A stretch of 41,474 nucleotides of DNA from Collinsella sp. (GTDB lineage: Bacteria; Actinomycetota; Coriobacteriia; Coriobacteriales; Coriobacteriaceae): the NCBI GenBank assembly GCA_022713905.1, contig JAIHTM010000004.1:1-41474 (forward strand), written 5' to 3'. Below are positions 14,878 through 21,998 of this stretch, piece by piece. How positions within the stretch are numbered: the stretch's first letter is position 1; the number at the start of each line of letters is the position of its first letter. Under the pieces are notes generated by a model, which saw only the letters and a list, made by a program, of their open reading frames with translations, ran no database searches and was not told the DNA's origin. Position numbers and translations under genes: made by a program.

Positions 14878-15408
14878 CTAAAATTCCGGTTCGGCAGACT
14901 GTCCGAACGAGCCGAACGACGAGGAAGACGTGGCCTGGTCGGCGCCCCACGGGTCGGACGGCGGCAACGAATCCGCAGCGGCCGCCCCGCCCGTATAGCC
15001 GGCCGGAGCGGAGTACGGATTCCCATACGCTCCAGCCGTACCCCGCTGCGCCTTGGCCACCTGCGCCGTCGCATACCGCAGGGAAGGGCCGATCTCATCC
15101 ACCTGCAATTCCACGGAGGAACGCTTCTGATGCTGCTCGTCCTCCCACGAATGCTGCGTAAGCCTGCCCTGGGCGACCACACGCATGCCCTTGGCGAGAC
15201 TACTGGCGCAATGCTCGGCCAGATCACCCCACACCGTGCAACGAAGGAACAACACGTCCCCGTCGACCCACTGCTGCGACTGCCGGTCGAACGTGCGCGG
15301 AGTGGACGCGATCGTGAAACCAGCCACGCTCCTGCCGTTCTTCGTCGACCTCAACTCAGGATCCGCGGTCAGATTGCCCACCACCGTGATGATCGTCTCA
15401 CCAGCCAT
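14878..15408 (-). CDS. ssb: Single-stranded DNA-binding protein
   Basis: 176 residues. An N-terminal OB-fold ('TIITVVGNLTADPELRST...SVAGFTIASTPRTFDRQSQQW') with 'FLRCTVWGDLAEHCASSLAKGMRVVAQGRL' is followed by a Gly/Ala-rich linker and an acidic tip (AEPEF) that differs from the canonical DDxxF. It protects single strands during phage replication. Its start shares a base with the upstream stop. Confidence 0.9.
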   Translation of the reverse strand: MAGETIITVVGNLTADPELRSTKNGRSVAGFTIASTPRTFDRQSQQWVDGDVLFLRCTVWGDLAEHCASSLAKGMRVVAQGRLTQHSWEDEQHQKRSSVELQVDEIGPSLRYATAQVAKAQRGTAGAYGNPYSAPAGYTGGAAAADSLPPSDPWGADQATSSSSFGSFGQSAEPEF

Positions 15409-15752
15409 CAGAGCCTACCTTTCACGGCGAGAGTCTTGATGATGCGGATGGTCTCGCCACCATCCCTGGTCTTCACCATGTGCGTCAACTGCGCGGCCGC
15501 TCCCTGATGGAAAGCGTCGCCAGGCATCACCTCCAACACGGGAGACGCGACCTCGGACACGAACCGGCCCACCAGTTCGGTGAAGCGCACGCCCAACGAT
15601 TCCAAGATCACCAGCTCCTTCCACGTCTCGCTCTCCATCGCCCGACGGCACGCCTCCGCCACCGCCCGGTCGCCACGCGTCATCCGCTTCTCGTCGACGT
15701 CCTTGACCGGAGAGTTCGGACCGAAACGCCAATGCGGCAGAATCTCCTTCAT
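15408..15752 (-). CDS. Conserved phage protein of unknown function
   Basis: 114 residues from MKEILPHWRFGPNSPV (RBS GGGAGG). Mixed helix, with an 'AVAEACRRAMESETWKELVILESLGVRF' segment. It is the first gene of the replication operon before ssb, coupled to it by TGATG. Not recognised. A longer in-frame extension is rejected because it lies in the structured non-coding gap. Confidence 0.6.
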   Translation of the reverse strand: MKEILPHWRFGPNSPVKDVDEKRMTRGDRAVAEACRRAMESETWKELVILESLGVRFTELVGRFVSEVASPVLEVMPGDAFHQGAAAQLTHMVKTRDGGETIRIIKTLAVKGRL

Positions 15753-15773
15753 CGGTTCCTCCCTTGACCTTGA

Positions 15774-15798
15774 TTGATATGAGATTGATTGATATGAG
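15774..15798. promoter_or_regulatory. Direct-repeat operator candidate
   Basis: The decamer TTGATATGAG occurs twice, at 15774-15783 and 15789-15798 (15-bp period), about 20-45 bp upstream of the operon's first start codon. The spacing puts both copies in the promoter region. Confidence 0.35.
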
Positions 15799-15903
15799 CC
15801 GGACCGCTGGGCGCCATGACAGTGAATAATCGCGCCCATCGTTCCCACACCCCAGGAAAGCTGAACGAAACGGGGATGCGGGCGGCGTTGACGGTCCGGC
15901 CAA

Positions 15904-16020
15904 GCGCCGGCGGCGGGATTCGAACCCGCAGCGTGACGGCGGAAGACGTGAGAGTGAAATGCAATGTGAGATGAAAGGACACACGCCTCCGCCATCCGTC
16001 CGCGTCCTTGTACGCCGGCG
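15904..16020 (-). other. tRNA-like structured element with perfect T-arm
   Basis: On the minus strand GCGGG-TTCGAAT-CCCGC (15913-15929) is a perfect tRNA T-arm, followed by CGCCGGC, which can pair with GCCGGCG at 16013-16019 as an acceptor stem. A 12-13-bp stem (15938-15950 with 15982-15993) lies between them. The total (~115 bases) is too long for a normal tRNA and I could not place a D-arm or anticodon arm. The acceptor sequence is itself palindromic, so its pairing is weak evidence. It could be a decayed phage tRNA or another structured RNA. No protein gene fits 15753-16027. Confidence 0.35.
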
Positions 16021-16027
16021 GATACGG

Positions 16028-16264
16028 TCAGACGTCGCCATCCACGTCATCGCGTGGAGCGAACCTGACCGTCAGCCACAGGGCCGTGGCCAGATACACG
16101 CCCTCCACCACAAGCGCGCCCGTCAGGCCGCCATGCCAGGTGAGCATGAGCGTCACGCTCACGACCAGGCCGACCACGGCGGCCGTGAACTTCACACGAC
16201 GCAGCGTGTAGTTCGGCCTCCCCTTTTCGGACCCGTCCTCGATGCGATAGTCGTTGTCGGTCAT
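16028..16264 (-). CDS. Two-helix membrane protein
   Basis: 78 residues with a basic cytoplasmic start (NYTLRRVKF) and two hydrophobic segments (AAVVGLVVSVTLMLTW and GALVVEGVYLATALWLTV), then an acidic tail. It is likely an inner-membrane hairpin protein of unknown role. ATGA-coupled to the upstream gene. Confidence 0.6.
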   Translation of the reverse strand: MTDNDYRIEDGSEKGRPNYTLRRVKFTAAVVGLVVSVTLMLTWHGGLTGALVVEGVYLATALWLTVRFAPRDDVDGDV

Positions 16265-16476
16265 CTTGCGCCTCCTATGCTTTGAATGAATGTCCTTGCC
16301 TGGTCTTTTCCGATGCTCGCCAGCTCGTGGCTTCCGTCGACGTCGAGCTCCATGAGGCTGGCGCCCTTGCCCGTGACGCGAATCGCGTAGCCGGTCAAAC
16401 CGAACATGATCACCGTGTCCCTCGGCGGTGCTGGTGGTGTCAGCAGCGTTTCCGCGTCGATTCTCCTGAGTGCCAT
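16261..16476 (-). CDS. Small phage protein
   Basis: 71 residues (MALRRIDAETLLTPP...). An ATG overlapping the micro-ORF stop (TGATG) is preferred to the upstream GTG. 'TVIMFGLTGYAIRVTGKGASLMELDVDGSHELA' looks like a small beta-rich fold. Not recognised. Confidence 0.55.
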   Translation of the reverse strand: MALRRIDAETLLTPPAPPRDTVIMFGLTGYAIRVTGKGASLMELDVDGSHELASIGKDQARTFIQSIGGAR

Positions 16477-16502
16477 CACAGCTCCTTGCGAATGTCGTTC
16501 AT
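16476..16502 (-). CDS. 8-codon micro-ORF with RBS
   Basis: MNDIRKEL, starting after GGAGGAGTAAGC at the end of the excisionase-like gene. Its last codons (AAGGAGCTG) contain the RBS of the next gene, and its stop overlaps that gene's ATG. It may serve only to deliver ribosomes by re-initiation. Confidence 0.35.
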   Translation of the reverse strand: MNDIRKEL

Positions 16503-16504
16503 GC

Positions 16505-16738
16505 TTACTCCTCCAACGATTTGACGTATCGGTCCATCTCCTCGCGCCTGATGTGACGGCGGGAAGGCGTTCCTCGTTTGCTTGGCGGGCGGAACGTGTC
16601 TATGTCGCCCTGGTTGACAGCCTGTCGCAGGCCGTCGTAGTCGATCCCGTACAGGCTTGCGGCCTGCGGGATGGTCCATGCGAGCCTGTCCTTCAACGGG
16701 ATACGGCTCGCATCCTTGAGCTCGTATTGCGGGACCAT
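16505..16738 (-). CDS. Excisionase-like HTH protein
   Basis: 77 residues. 'WTIPQAASLYGIDYDGLRQAVNQGDIDTFRPPSKRGTPSRRHIRREEMDRYVKSLEE' has the winged-HTH pattern of excisionases and AlpA-type regulators (helix-turn-helix, then the 'R..I.RE.MDRYV' tail). Its ATG sits at the left boundary of the first copy of the duplicated leader, with RBS AAAGGAGG inside the repeat. It may act in excision or early transcription. Confidence 0.65.
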   Translation of the reverse strand: MVPQYELKDASRIPLKDRLAWTIPQAASLYGIDYDGLRQAVNQGDIDTFRPPSKRGTPSRRHIRREEMDRYVKSLEE

Positions 16739-16860
16739 CACGCGCCTCCTTTGCGTGTGTGATGCCGGGCGGCGTTAGGAGAACCGCCCGGCCCTCTCCT
16801 AAAATCGGCGTCATCCCGCATTTGCGACGTGCGGGCCGAACAGTTAGGAGAAGAATTATG
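16736..16860. repeat. Duplicated divergent leader, copy 1
   Basis: This 125-bp segment recurs at 17260-17384 with only three differences seen. It runs exactly from a leftward ATG to a rightward ATG. It contains TTAGGAGA...TCTCCTAA (inverted), a CCCGCA...TGCGGG hairpin and the rightward RBS TTAGGAGAAGAATT. Because TCTCCTAA can also pair with that RBS, an attenuator-like switch is possible. Confidence 0.8.
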
Positions 16861-17262
16861 AGTGACAGACTCACGCTCGACACAGGAACCGGCGAACCGG
16901 TCCATGTGAAGCTTGCCGAGGGACAGGATCGAGCGAGCCTTGAGGAGGATCTGATGGAAGCGGCCAGGAACGGTACGGTCGTTACCGTCAAAGGATCCGT
17001 CAAGGGCACCAGCTCGGACACCATCCACATCAACCCGTCCAACGCGCTGTGGTGGGCGATCGACGACGCCACCAGACAGAGCGTTGGACGCATTTACTGA
17101 CATCGCCATCTCGTGGTCAAGCTGCGCATCGATACGCGGCTTGACCGCTTTCATGTCGTGTTCCGGGAACAACAGAAGATACGCCGCGACACCGTCGCCA
17201 TCCTCGTAGCGGAACAGTTTGACGCATTCCTCGTCAGGAATCTCAATGTTGAGGTTTCCCAT
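16738..17262 (-). CDS. Small acidic protein with uncertain 3' end
   Basis: The first ~55 residues (MGNLNIEIPDEECVKLFRYE...LLLFPEHDMKAVKPRIDAQLDH, 17101-17262) look coding and are led by the RBS in the second repeat copy. The frame then stays open antisense to the rightward gene at 16858-17100 and through repeat copy 1, giving 174 codons whose C-terminal part is shadow-like. I infer that the real protein was truncated when the leader cassette was duplicated. Confidence 0.4.
   Translation of the reverse strand: MGNLNIEIPDEECVKLFRYEDGDGVAAYLLLFPEHDMKAVKPRIDAQLDHEMAMSVNASNALSGGVVDRPPQRVGRVDVDGVRAGALDGSFDGNDRTVPGRFHQILLKARSILSLGKLHMDRFAGSCVERESVTHNSSPNCSARTSQMRDDADFRRGPGGSPNAARHHTRKGGA
16858..17100 (+). 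CDS. Small phage protein under duplicated leader
   Basis: 80 residues (MSDRLTLDTGTGEPVHVKL...DTIHINPSNALWWAIDDA). A compact alpha/beta protein ending 'IHINPSNALWWAI', a pattern I associate with small actinobacterial prophage proteins of unknown function. RBS TTAGGAG. It reads rightwards against the excisionase-like gene. Confidence 0.6.
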   Translation: MSDRLTLDTGTGEPVHVKLAEGQDRASLEEDLMEAARNGTVVTVKGSVKGTSSDTIHINPSNALWWAIDDATRQSVGRIY

Positions 17263-17384
17263 CACGCGCCTCCTTTGCGTGTGTGATGCCGGGCGGCGTT
17301 AGGAGGACCGCCCGGCCCTCTCCTAAAATCGGTGTCATCCCGCATATGCGACGTGCGGGCCGAACAGTTAGGAGAAGAATTATG
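17260..17384. repeat. Duplicated divergent leader, copy 2
   Basis: Offset exactly 524 bp from copy 1, again bounded by a leftward ATG and a rightward ATG. Both flanking genes differ from those at copy 1, so the leader, not the genes, is what was duplicated or exchanged. Confidence 0.8.
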
Positions 17385-17837
17385 GATTGGATCAGTTATG
17401 GTTTGGAAGGCTTGACCGCGTTGTTTACCGGAGGAGCTATGGCTTGGAACTTCGCATATCGAAGTAGGCCGAAGTGGCAGCCCTATGTGGTCGAATGCGG
17501 ATACGGAAATCCTCCGTGCCTTCTGGTCAAGATCGTCAATGTGGGCAACGGAGCCGCCACCGACGTGCATGCAACGGCCACCCACAGTCCCGAAACCCCT
17601 TATGGATCACGGCGGAAAGGCTTCAACTCTCTTGTCGCCACTGGCGGCTGCGTGTACGCGCGAATCAAGGTGAAGGAATCGGAGACCGAGGAAAATGGCC
17701 ATAAGTACCTGCATTACACACCTCCCGAAGGCGCTTCGGTGACGATCACCTGGCGGCAGCAGCCGTTCATCGGCCACGGGAAAACAAAGACCTGGCCCTT
17801 GTCCAAAATTCCCCACGATTTCTCGCAAGGGGACTAA
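17382..17837 (+). CDS. Membrane-anchored phage protein
   Basis: 151 residues. A short N-terminal hydrophobic segment (GLEGLTALFTGGAMAWNFAY) precedes a soluble beta-rich domain (PYVVECGYGNPPCLLVKIVNVGNG...). This layout is seen in small prophage membrane proteins of unknown function. Its 3' end overlaps the convergent gene at 17767-17985 by 71 bp. Confidence 0.6.
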   Translation: MDWISYGLEGLTALFTGGAMAWNFAYRSRPKWQPYVVECGYGNPPCLLVKIVNVGNGAATDVHATATHSPETPYGSRRKGFNSLVATGGCVYARIKVKESETEENGHKYLHYTPPEGASVTITWRQQPFIGHGKTKTWPLSKIPHDFSQGD

Positions 17838-17985
17838 GTTCGATCTGCGTCTGGGCTGAACGAATCGCACAGAGAATGTCATGAAGCACCTTGACCACGG
17901 TCAGAAGTTTCAAGAGAATCGCGCAAAGCAACACGACCACGCACAGCAGCTGACCCGATAGGCACGCGAATTGACTGACGCTCAT
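17767..17985 (-). CDS. Small membrane protein coupled to antirepressor
   Basis: 72 residues, starting MSVSQFACLSG, with a long hydrophobic helix (QLLCVVVLLCAILLKLLTVVKVL) and a basic tail. Its start shares a base with the antirepressor stop. Function unknown. Confidence 0.5.
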   Translation of the reverse strand: MSVSQFACLSGQLLCVVVLLCAILLKLLTVVKVLHDILCAIRSAQTQIELSPLARNRGEFWTRARSLFSRGR

Positions 17986-18788
17986 CACGCACCCGCTTCC
18001 AACGTCGGCTGAGCGCGACTCCAGTACCGGTCGATGAAATAGCGCTGCCCCTTGCCCGTGACCTTCGGAGTGCGGCTGACCGTGGTGTGCCCGTCCGCAT
18101 GGGTGACGGTGGTCTCCTTGATGCGGAACAGGCCGAGATCCATCGCACGCTGTGTCGGCACGTTGCGGTTCGAACCGGACTTGCCGAGATACCCGTCAGC
18201 CTGCAGGAGGCGGAACAGTCTGTTCTGGCCGATGTCCATCCCGTTTTGCCGGAGCATCTTCGCGAGCTCGCCGACCAGGCACGTGCCGTCGGACGCGGCC
18301 ACGGCGTCCGCGAACCGCGCTTTCGGCTCCAGTTCCACGATGCGCGTCTGCTGTTCGGCGATCTTCCGCTTCTGCGCTTCCATGGTGCGCTGGCCGATCA
18401 TCACGGCCTTCGCGAGGATGGTCATGTCATCATCCGCGTCTGTGGTGGGAATGTAGCCGCCGGTCCTGCGGATGGACGGAAGGACCTCGTGAGTCACCCA
18501 ACGCTGGAATTCCTTGGCCTCCGGCTTCCGCGAGCGCATAACCAATTTGTACAGGCCCGGCTCGCTGATGATGAGGGGGACGCGACCGCCGTTGGAGCCA
18601 ACCTGCCAATTTGGCAGGTTCGTCGCTTCGGTCACTTCATCCTCGTCAAGGTCTCTGCGCAGGTGTTCCGTTCCAAGTTCGAGGATGTCGCATACGTCCT
18701 TGGCGACGAACCAAGGCTCCCCCGCCTTATCGGTCAAGGTGCGCAATGATGCGCCCCTGAAATCGAATTGCTGGATTTCATTGTTCAT
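17985..18788 (-). CDS. Phage antirepressor (BRO-N + KilAC)
   Basis: 267 residues. An N-terminal BRO-N domain (IQQFDFRGASLRTLTDKAGEPWFVAKDVCDILEL, through 'FQRWVTHEVLPSIRRTGGY', residues ~5-112) is followed by a coiled segment (AQKRKIAEQQTRIVELEPKA) and a C-terminal KilAC/ANT domain ('LVGELAKMLRQNGMDIGQNRLFRLLQADGYL'). Such proteins inactivate the lysogenic repressor. Its position three genes from the XRE repressor fits. Confidence 0.85.
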   Translation of the reverse strand: MNNEIQQFDFRGASLRTLTDKAGEPWFVAKDVCDILELGTEHLRRDLDEDEVTEATNLPNWQVGSNGGRVPLIISEPGLYKLVMRSRKPEAKEFQRWVTHEVLPSIRRTGGYIPTTDADDDMTILAKAVMIGQRTMEAQKRKIAEQQTRIVELEPKARFADAVAASDGTCLVGELAKMLRQNGMDIGQNRLFRLLQADGYLGKSGSNRNVPTQRAMDLGLFRIKETTVTHADGHTTVSRTPKVTGKGQRYFIDRYWSRAQPTLEAGA

Positions 18789-18839
18789 TGGATTCTCCCT
18801 AGAATCGAGTTTGTGAGTAGTTTTCTTGAGGATCCGGCT

Positions 18840-19445
18840 TCACCGGCGAGAATGCGGTGCTGCTGCTTCCCGATGATTTCGAGATTGAGTGGCGGTCGTC
18901 CCACATGTCGCGCAGTCATAAGATTCGTGTATCCCTGACCGAGATAAAGAAGGAGGCGTGGAACCGCAGCTCGAAGAGTGTTCAGCAGATTCGCGAGAGG
19001 GCTTCGAGGCCGTAACCAACGGTTCTGCATCAGTCGCGTTCTCGTGGCGATGAGTCAACGAATCGAATATGCCACGCAAGGTCGCACACAAACCGGAATG
19101 ACGCTCCCTGCGCGCGAGACGCCATCCCGTATCAACGCCAGCGAGATAAGTCCACGCACCACCGAAGCTGCATGGGCCGTAACTTGATCCGTCGGTGACC
19201 ACATCGAAGTAGTCGCCCTGCTTCACGTCGTCAATCCAATATTCGGATGGAAGCACATCAAGACATGGCCCTCCGTCCGCTTCAATGGCACGGCATTTCC
19301 AAATGAGACGCTCGAAATCGCGCACCTGACCGGGTCCCTTAGGAATGCTCTTATCCATCCCCGTGCAACCGTTGCCGAAATCGACCCGTTCAAGCGGTTC
19401 ACCTGGAATCCATTCGCGGACATCGGATCTCTTCATCTTCCTCAT
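18840..19445 (-). CDS. Hypothetical phage protein with doubtful C-terminus
   Basis: 201-codon frame after GGAGAATCCGAA. The first ~125 residues (MRKMKRSDVREWIPGEPLERV...SEYWIDDVKQGDYFDVVTDG...AGVDTGWRLARR) look like a real protein. From about 19060 leftwards the translation becomes Ser/Thr/His-rich and unlikely, suggesting a frameshift or truncation. In that stretch an opposite-strand frame, 18857-19015 (GTG start, ...DDFEIEWRSSHMSRSHKIRV...), also looks coding-like, so the 3' limit is unresolved. Confidence 0.5.
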   Translation of the reverse strand: MRKMKRSDVREWIPGEPLERVDFGNGCTGMDKSIPKGPGQVRDFERLIWKCRAIEADGGPCLDVLPSEYWIDDVKQGDYFDVVTDGSSYGPCSFGGAWTYLAGVDTGWRLARRERHSGLCATLRGIFDSLTHRHENATDAEPLVTASKPSRESAEHSSSCGSTPPSLSRSGIHESYDCATCGTTATQSRNHREAAAPHSRR

Positions 19446-19464
19446 TTCGGATTCTCCTTTCGAT

Positions 19465-19722
19465 TCATGCTTTGGCGAGTGCCGATTGCTCAGCCTTCTG
19501 AAGAACTTCGCTTGGATTTCTCCCCAAGCTCAGCGCGATTGCAACGAACTCGGTTAGGTCGAGAGGACCGCCGTTAAGCTTTGTGTTCATCGCCTGTCTG
19601 CTGATACCCATCTCAGATGCAAGTTGCTCCTGTGAGCGATCCGCATAACGAGCGAGTCTGCGAAGCTCATCTGCTGCGCTCGTGGCTATGTCCACCGGCT
19701 TTCTGTCTTTAAATGAGGTCAT
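19465..19722 (-). CDS. XRE-family repressor
   Basis: 85 residues from MTSFKDRKPVDIA. The HTH is 'RSQEQLASEMGISRQAMNTKLNGGPLDLTEFVAIALSL'. An in-frame ATG at 19740 falls inside the operator palindrome and is less likely. It is divergent from the rightward gene at 19806, with shared operators between, the normal layout of an immunity repressor, though it is short and lacks a C-terminal multimerisation domain. Confidence 0.75.
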   Translation of the reverse strand: MTSFKDRKPVDIATSAADELRRLARYADRSQEQLASEMGISRQAMNTKLNGGPLDLTEFVAIALSLGRNPSEVLQKAEQSALAKA

Positions 19723-19793
19723 ATCTGTTATTGTCCTCATTTGAGGTCACTTGTCAAGCTGAAGTTTACGGCGTGTCGCCAAATGAGGACAAA
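19711..19793. promoter_or_regulatory. Immunity operator cluster
   Basis: Near-palindrome TGTCCTCATTTGAGGTCA (19732-19749) plus two single sites of the same half-motif, AATGAGGTCA at about 19712 and AATGAGGACA at 19782-19791. The minus strand has a perfect TTGACA overlapping the edge of the palindrome, directed at the repressor gene. Repressor binding could control both directions. Confidence 0.65.
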
Positions 19794-19805
19794 TAGCATG
19801 TAGTT

Positions 19806-20231
19806 ATGGCAAAGACACCAAGAGCATGGACGGAAATGGATCGCGCTTCCATGCAAATCATCAGAGAACTTCGTGACGAAGATCCACGCCACATGTCACT
19901 TCGAACCATGGAAAAAGAGACGGGCATCAGCCGTTCGAGGCTTGATGATCTTTTCCACGAACGAATGGGCTCTCCGTCGCTTCAAGAATTTGTCACGCTA
20001 TGCATGCTGTTTCATCAACGAGCATCAGCATGCTTGGAAGAAGCCATGAAAAACACCGGACAGAGCCACGGCGAGATCATCGAGGCCGCCCGTGTCTACG
20101 AAGCCCGCGAGCGCCAAAACCAGATCACCGACGATCTGGTCGAACCGAGATTCGAGGACCTGCCACCTCAGGAGCTTGCTGCCAGCACTGACAGGAACCG
20201 TGACATGGAGTCCGAGACCCCGGACGAGTGA
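19806..20231 (+). CDS. HTH protein divergent from repressor
   Basis: 141 residues. 'MSLRTMEKETGISRSRLDDLFHERMGSPSLQEFVTLCMLF' is a helix-turn-helix of XRE-like type; the C-terminal part is acidic. It is expressed rightwards from the operator region and leads into RhuM and ImmA, so it may be the lysogenic regulator of that rightward transcript, or Cro-like. Confidence 0.65.
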   Translation: MAKTPRAWTEMDRASMQIIRELRDEDPRHMSLRTMEKETGISRSRLDDLFHERMGSPSLQEFVTLCMLFHQRASACLEEAMKNTGQSHGEIIEAARVYEARERQNQITDDLVEPRFEDLPPQELAASTDRNRDMESETPDE

Positions 20232-20275
20232 CGGTCTATAGAGTTGGGTGAACCGAAAGGAAAGGAATCAAAGTC

Positions 20276-21304
20276 ATGAGCGAGGAATTCGACCCTGATA
20301 ACAGAGGGCAGGTGATCCTCTACCGCGCCAATGGGGTGAACGTGCCGGTCGAGGTCACGTACTGGCGGCGGACGTTCTGGATGCCGCAGAAGAACATCGC
20401 GCGACTATTCGGCGTGAACGTGCCCGCGGTATCCAAACATCTGGCGAACATCTACGCTGAAGGCGAGTTGGCCGAATCGGCAACTATGTCGGAAATGGAA
20501 ATAGTTCGAAACGAAGGCGGCAGAACGGTTCGCCGCACCATCCGCTTCTACAGCCTGGACGCGATCATCGCCGTCGGATACAGGGTCAGCAGCCCGCAGG
20601 CCACGGCCTTCCGCCAATGGGCGACCAGCGTGCTGCACGAATACATGATCAAGGGCTTCGCTCTCAACGACGACATGCTCAAGAACGGCAACACGTTCGG
20701 CGAGGACTACTTCAAGGAGCTCCTCGCCCGAGTACGGGAGATCCGCACCAGCGAGAAACGCCTCTACCAGCAGGTGCTCGCCATATTCCAGGAGATCTGC
20801 ACCGACTACGACAAGGACAGCGGCATCGCGCGCGAGTTCTACCAGAACATGCAGAACAGGTTCCACTACGCCGCCCACGGGCACACCGCGCCGGAGATCA
20901 TCACCCAACGCGTCGACGCCACGAAACCGCACATGGGACTGACCACATGGCATGGCTCCCCCAACGGGCGAATCCACAAATCCGATGTGACCGTCGCCAA
21001 GAACTACCTGGACGAGAACGAGCTGACGCGGCTCAACCGTCTCACCAGCGGCTTCCTCGACATGATCGAGAACAGGGTCGCGGCGCGACTGACCACCACC
21101 ATGCCGGAATTCATCCAACTCGTAAGCCAATACATCCAGCTTTCGGGAGGCGCGACGCTCACCGGCAAAGGCACCGTGACCCGCAAGCAGGCGGACAGGA
21201 AGGCCGCCGAGGAATATGCGAAGTTCAACGCGGCGCAACCATACGACTTCGAGGAATTCGCCAAGGGCATCGACGGAGGCCGCCACGACGGAATCGGCAG
21301 ATGA
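20276..21304 (+). CDS. rhuM: RhuM-family protein
   Basis: 342 residues with the full RhuM pattern: 'WMPQKNIARLFGVNVPAVSKHLANIYAEGEL', 'RFYSLDAIIAVGYRVSSPQATAFRQWAT', 'HEYMIKGFALNDDMLKNGN' and the C-terminal 'FHYAAHGHTAPEII...RVDATKPHMGLTTWHG' (Fic/DOC-like region). First seen in Salmonella pathogenicity island 3; the biochemical role is not established and it is frequent in prophages and defence neighbourhoods. It lies in the lysogenically expressed direction. Confidence 0.85.
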   Translation: MSEEFDPDNRGQVILYRANGVNVPVEVTYWRRTFWMPQKNIARLFGVNVPAVSKHLANIYAEGELAESATMSEMEIVRNEGGRTVRRTIRFYSLDAIIAVGYRVSSPQATAFRQWATSVLHEYMIKGFALNDDMLKNGNTFGEDYFKELLARVREIRTSEKRLYQQVLAIFQEICTDYDKDSGIAREFYQNMQNRFHYAAHGHTAPEIITQRVDATKPHMGLTTWHGSPNGRIHKSDVTVAKNYLDENELTRLNRLTSGFLDMIENRVAARLTTTMPEFIQLVSQYIQLSGGATLTGKGTVTRKQADRKAAEEYAKFNAAQPYDFEEFAKGIDGGRHDGIGR

Positions 21305-21428
21305 GACAGCCGGCGAGGAGGCAAGTCCGGCCCCAGGGGCAAAGGAATTCTCGACCCGAAGTCTTACTCCCATTCGGGAACCCAGCCGTCATCCACATAG
21401 GACGGCCCTGCGCACAACAGCCTACGCC

Positions 21429-21935
21429 ATGCAAAAGGGGTCACGGCAAACGGGTAGTCTGAGCATCGGCAGTACCCAGCACGCGAGCGCCTTCGGCGCG
21501 GCGAACCAGGCTGGGTCGTTTCATATCACCGGCGGATGCAGCCTGGATTCCTTCCTCGACCGTGCAGGGAGGGAGCATATCCGCGTCATCGAGCAGCCGC
21601 TGCCGAATGGGCTGTGCGGCGCATGGCATGAGGCGAGCCGCACGATATTCCTCCACGACAGGCTCAACCAGCGCCAGCGCCGCTGCACATTGTGCCACGA
21701 ACTCATACACGCCAGACACCACGACCCCGGATGCGGCAGCCAATACGGAATCAAATGCGAGCGCCGTTGCCGTAGGGAGACCGCGCGGGCGTTGATCAGT
21801 CCGGTGGATTACGGCATGGCCGAGACGGTGTACGAGGGCAATGCGTGGATGATGGCCGTGGAATTGGGAGTCACCATCCAGGTGTTGGAGGACTACCGGC
21901 AGTTATTGTACGATTCCGGCGTGTGCGCGCAGTAG
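21429..21935 (+). CDS. ImmA/IrrE-family metallopeptidase
   Basis: 168 residues from MQKGSRQTGSL. The zinc motif is CHELIHARHHD (HExxH near residue 90), preceded by 'GLCGAWHEASRTIFLHDRLNQRQRRCTL'. ImmA-type peptidases cleave phage repressors or other partners. The start is uncertain: no clear RBS precedes the ATG and the frame is open upstream into rhuM. It ends just before a good terminator. Confidence 0.75.
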   Translation: MQKGSRQTGSLSIGSTQHASAFGAANQAGSFHITGGCSLDSFLDRAGREHIRVIEQPLPNGLCGAWHEASRTIFLHDRLNQRQRRCTLCHELIHARHHDPGCGSQYGIKCERRCRRETARALISPVDYGMAETVYEGNAWMMAVELGVTIQVLEDYRQLLYDSGVCAQ

Positions 21936-21943
21936 AGAAAGGT

Positions 21944-21986
21944 CCCGGCGTCCGCATGGCCGCGAGCGCCGGGGTTTGGTTTATTT
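21944..21986 (+). terminator. Intrinsic terminator of the rightward lysogenic operon
   Basis: CCCGGCG ... CGCCGGG stem (21944-21950 with 21967-21973), then GTTTGGTTTATTT. It closes the 19806-21935 rightward unit. Confidence 0.7.
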
Positions 21987-21998
21987 GGCCTGAAGTGT

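Noticed and set aside
15904..16020. Functional tRNA gene
   Set aside because: No D-arm or anticodon arm could be drawn and the length is too great; kept only as a tRNA-like element.
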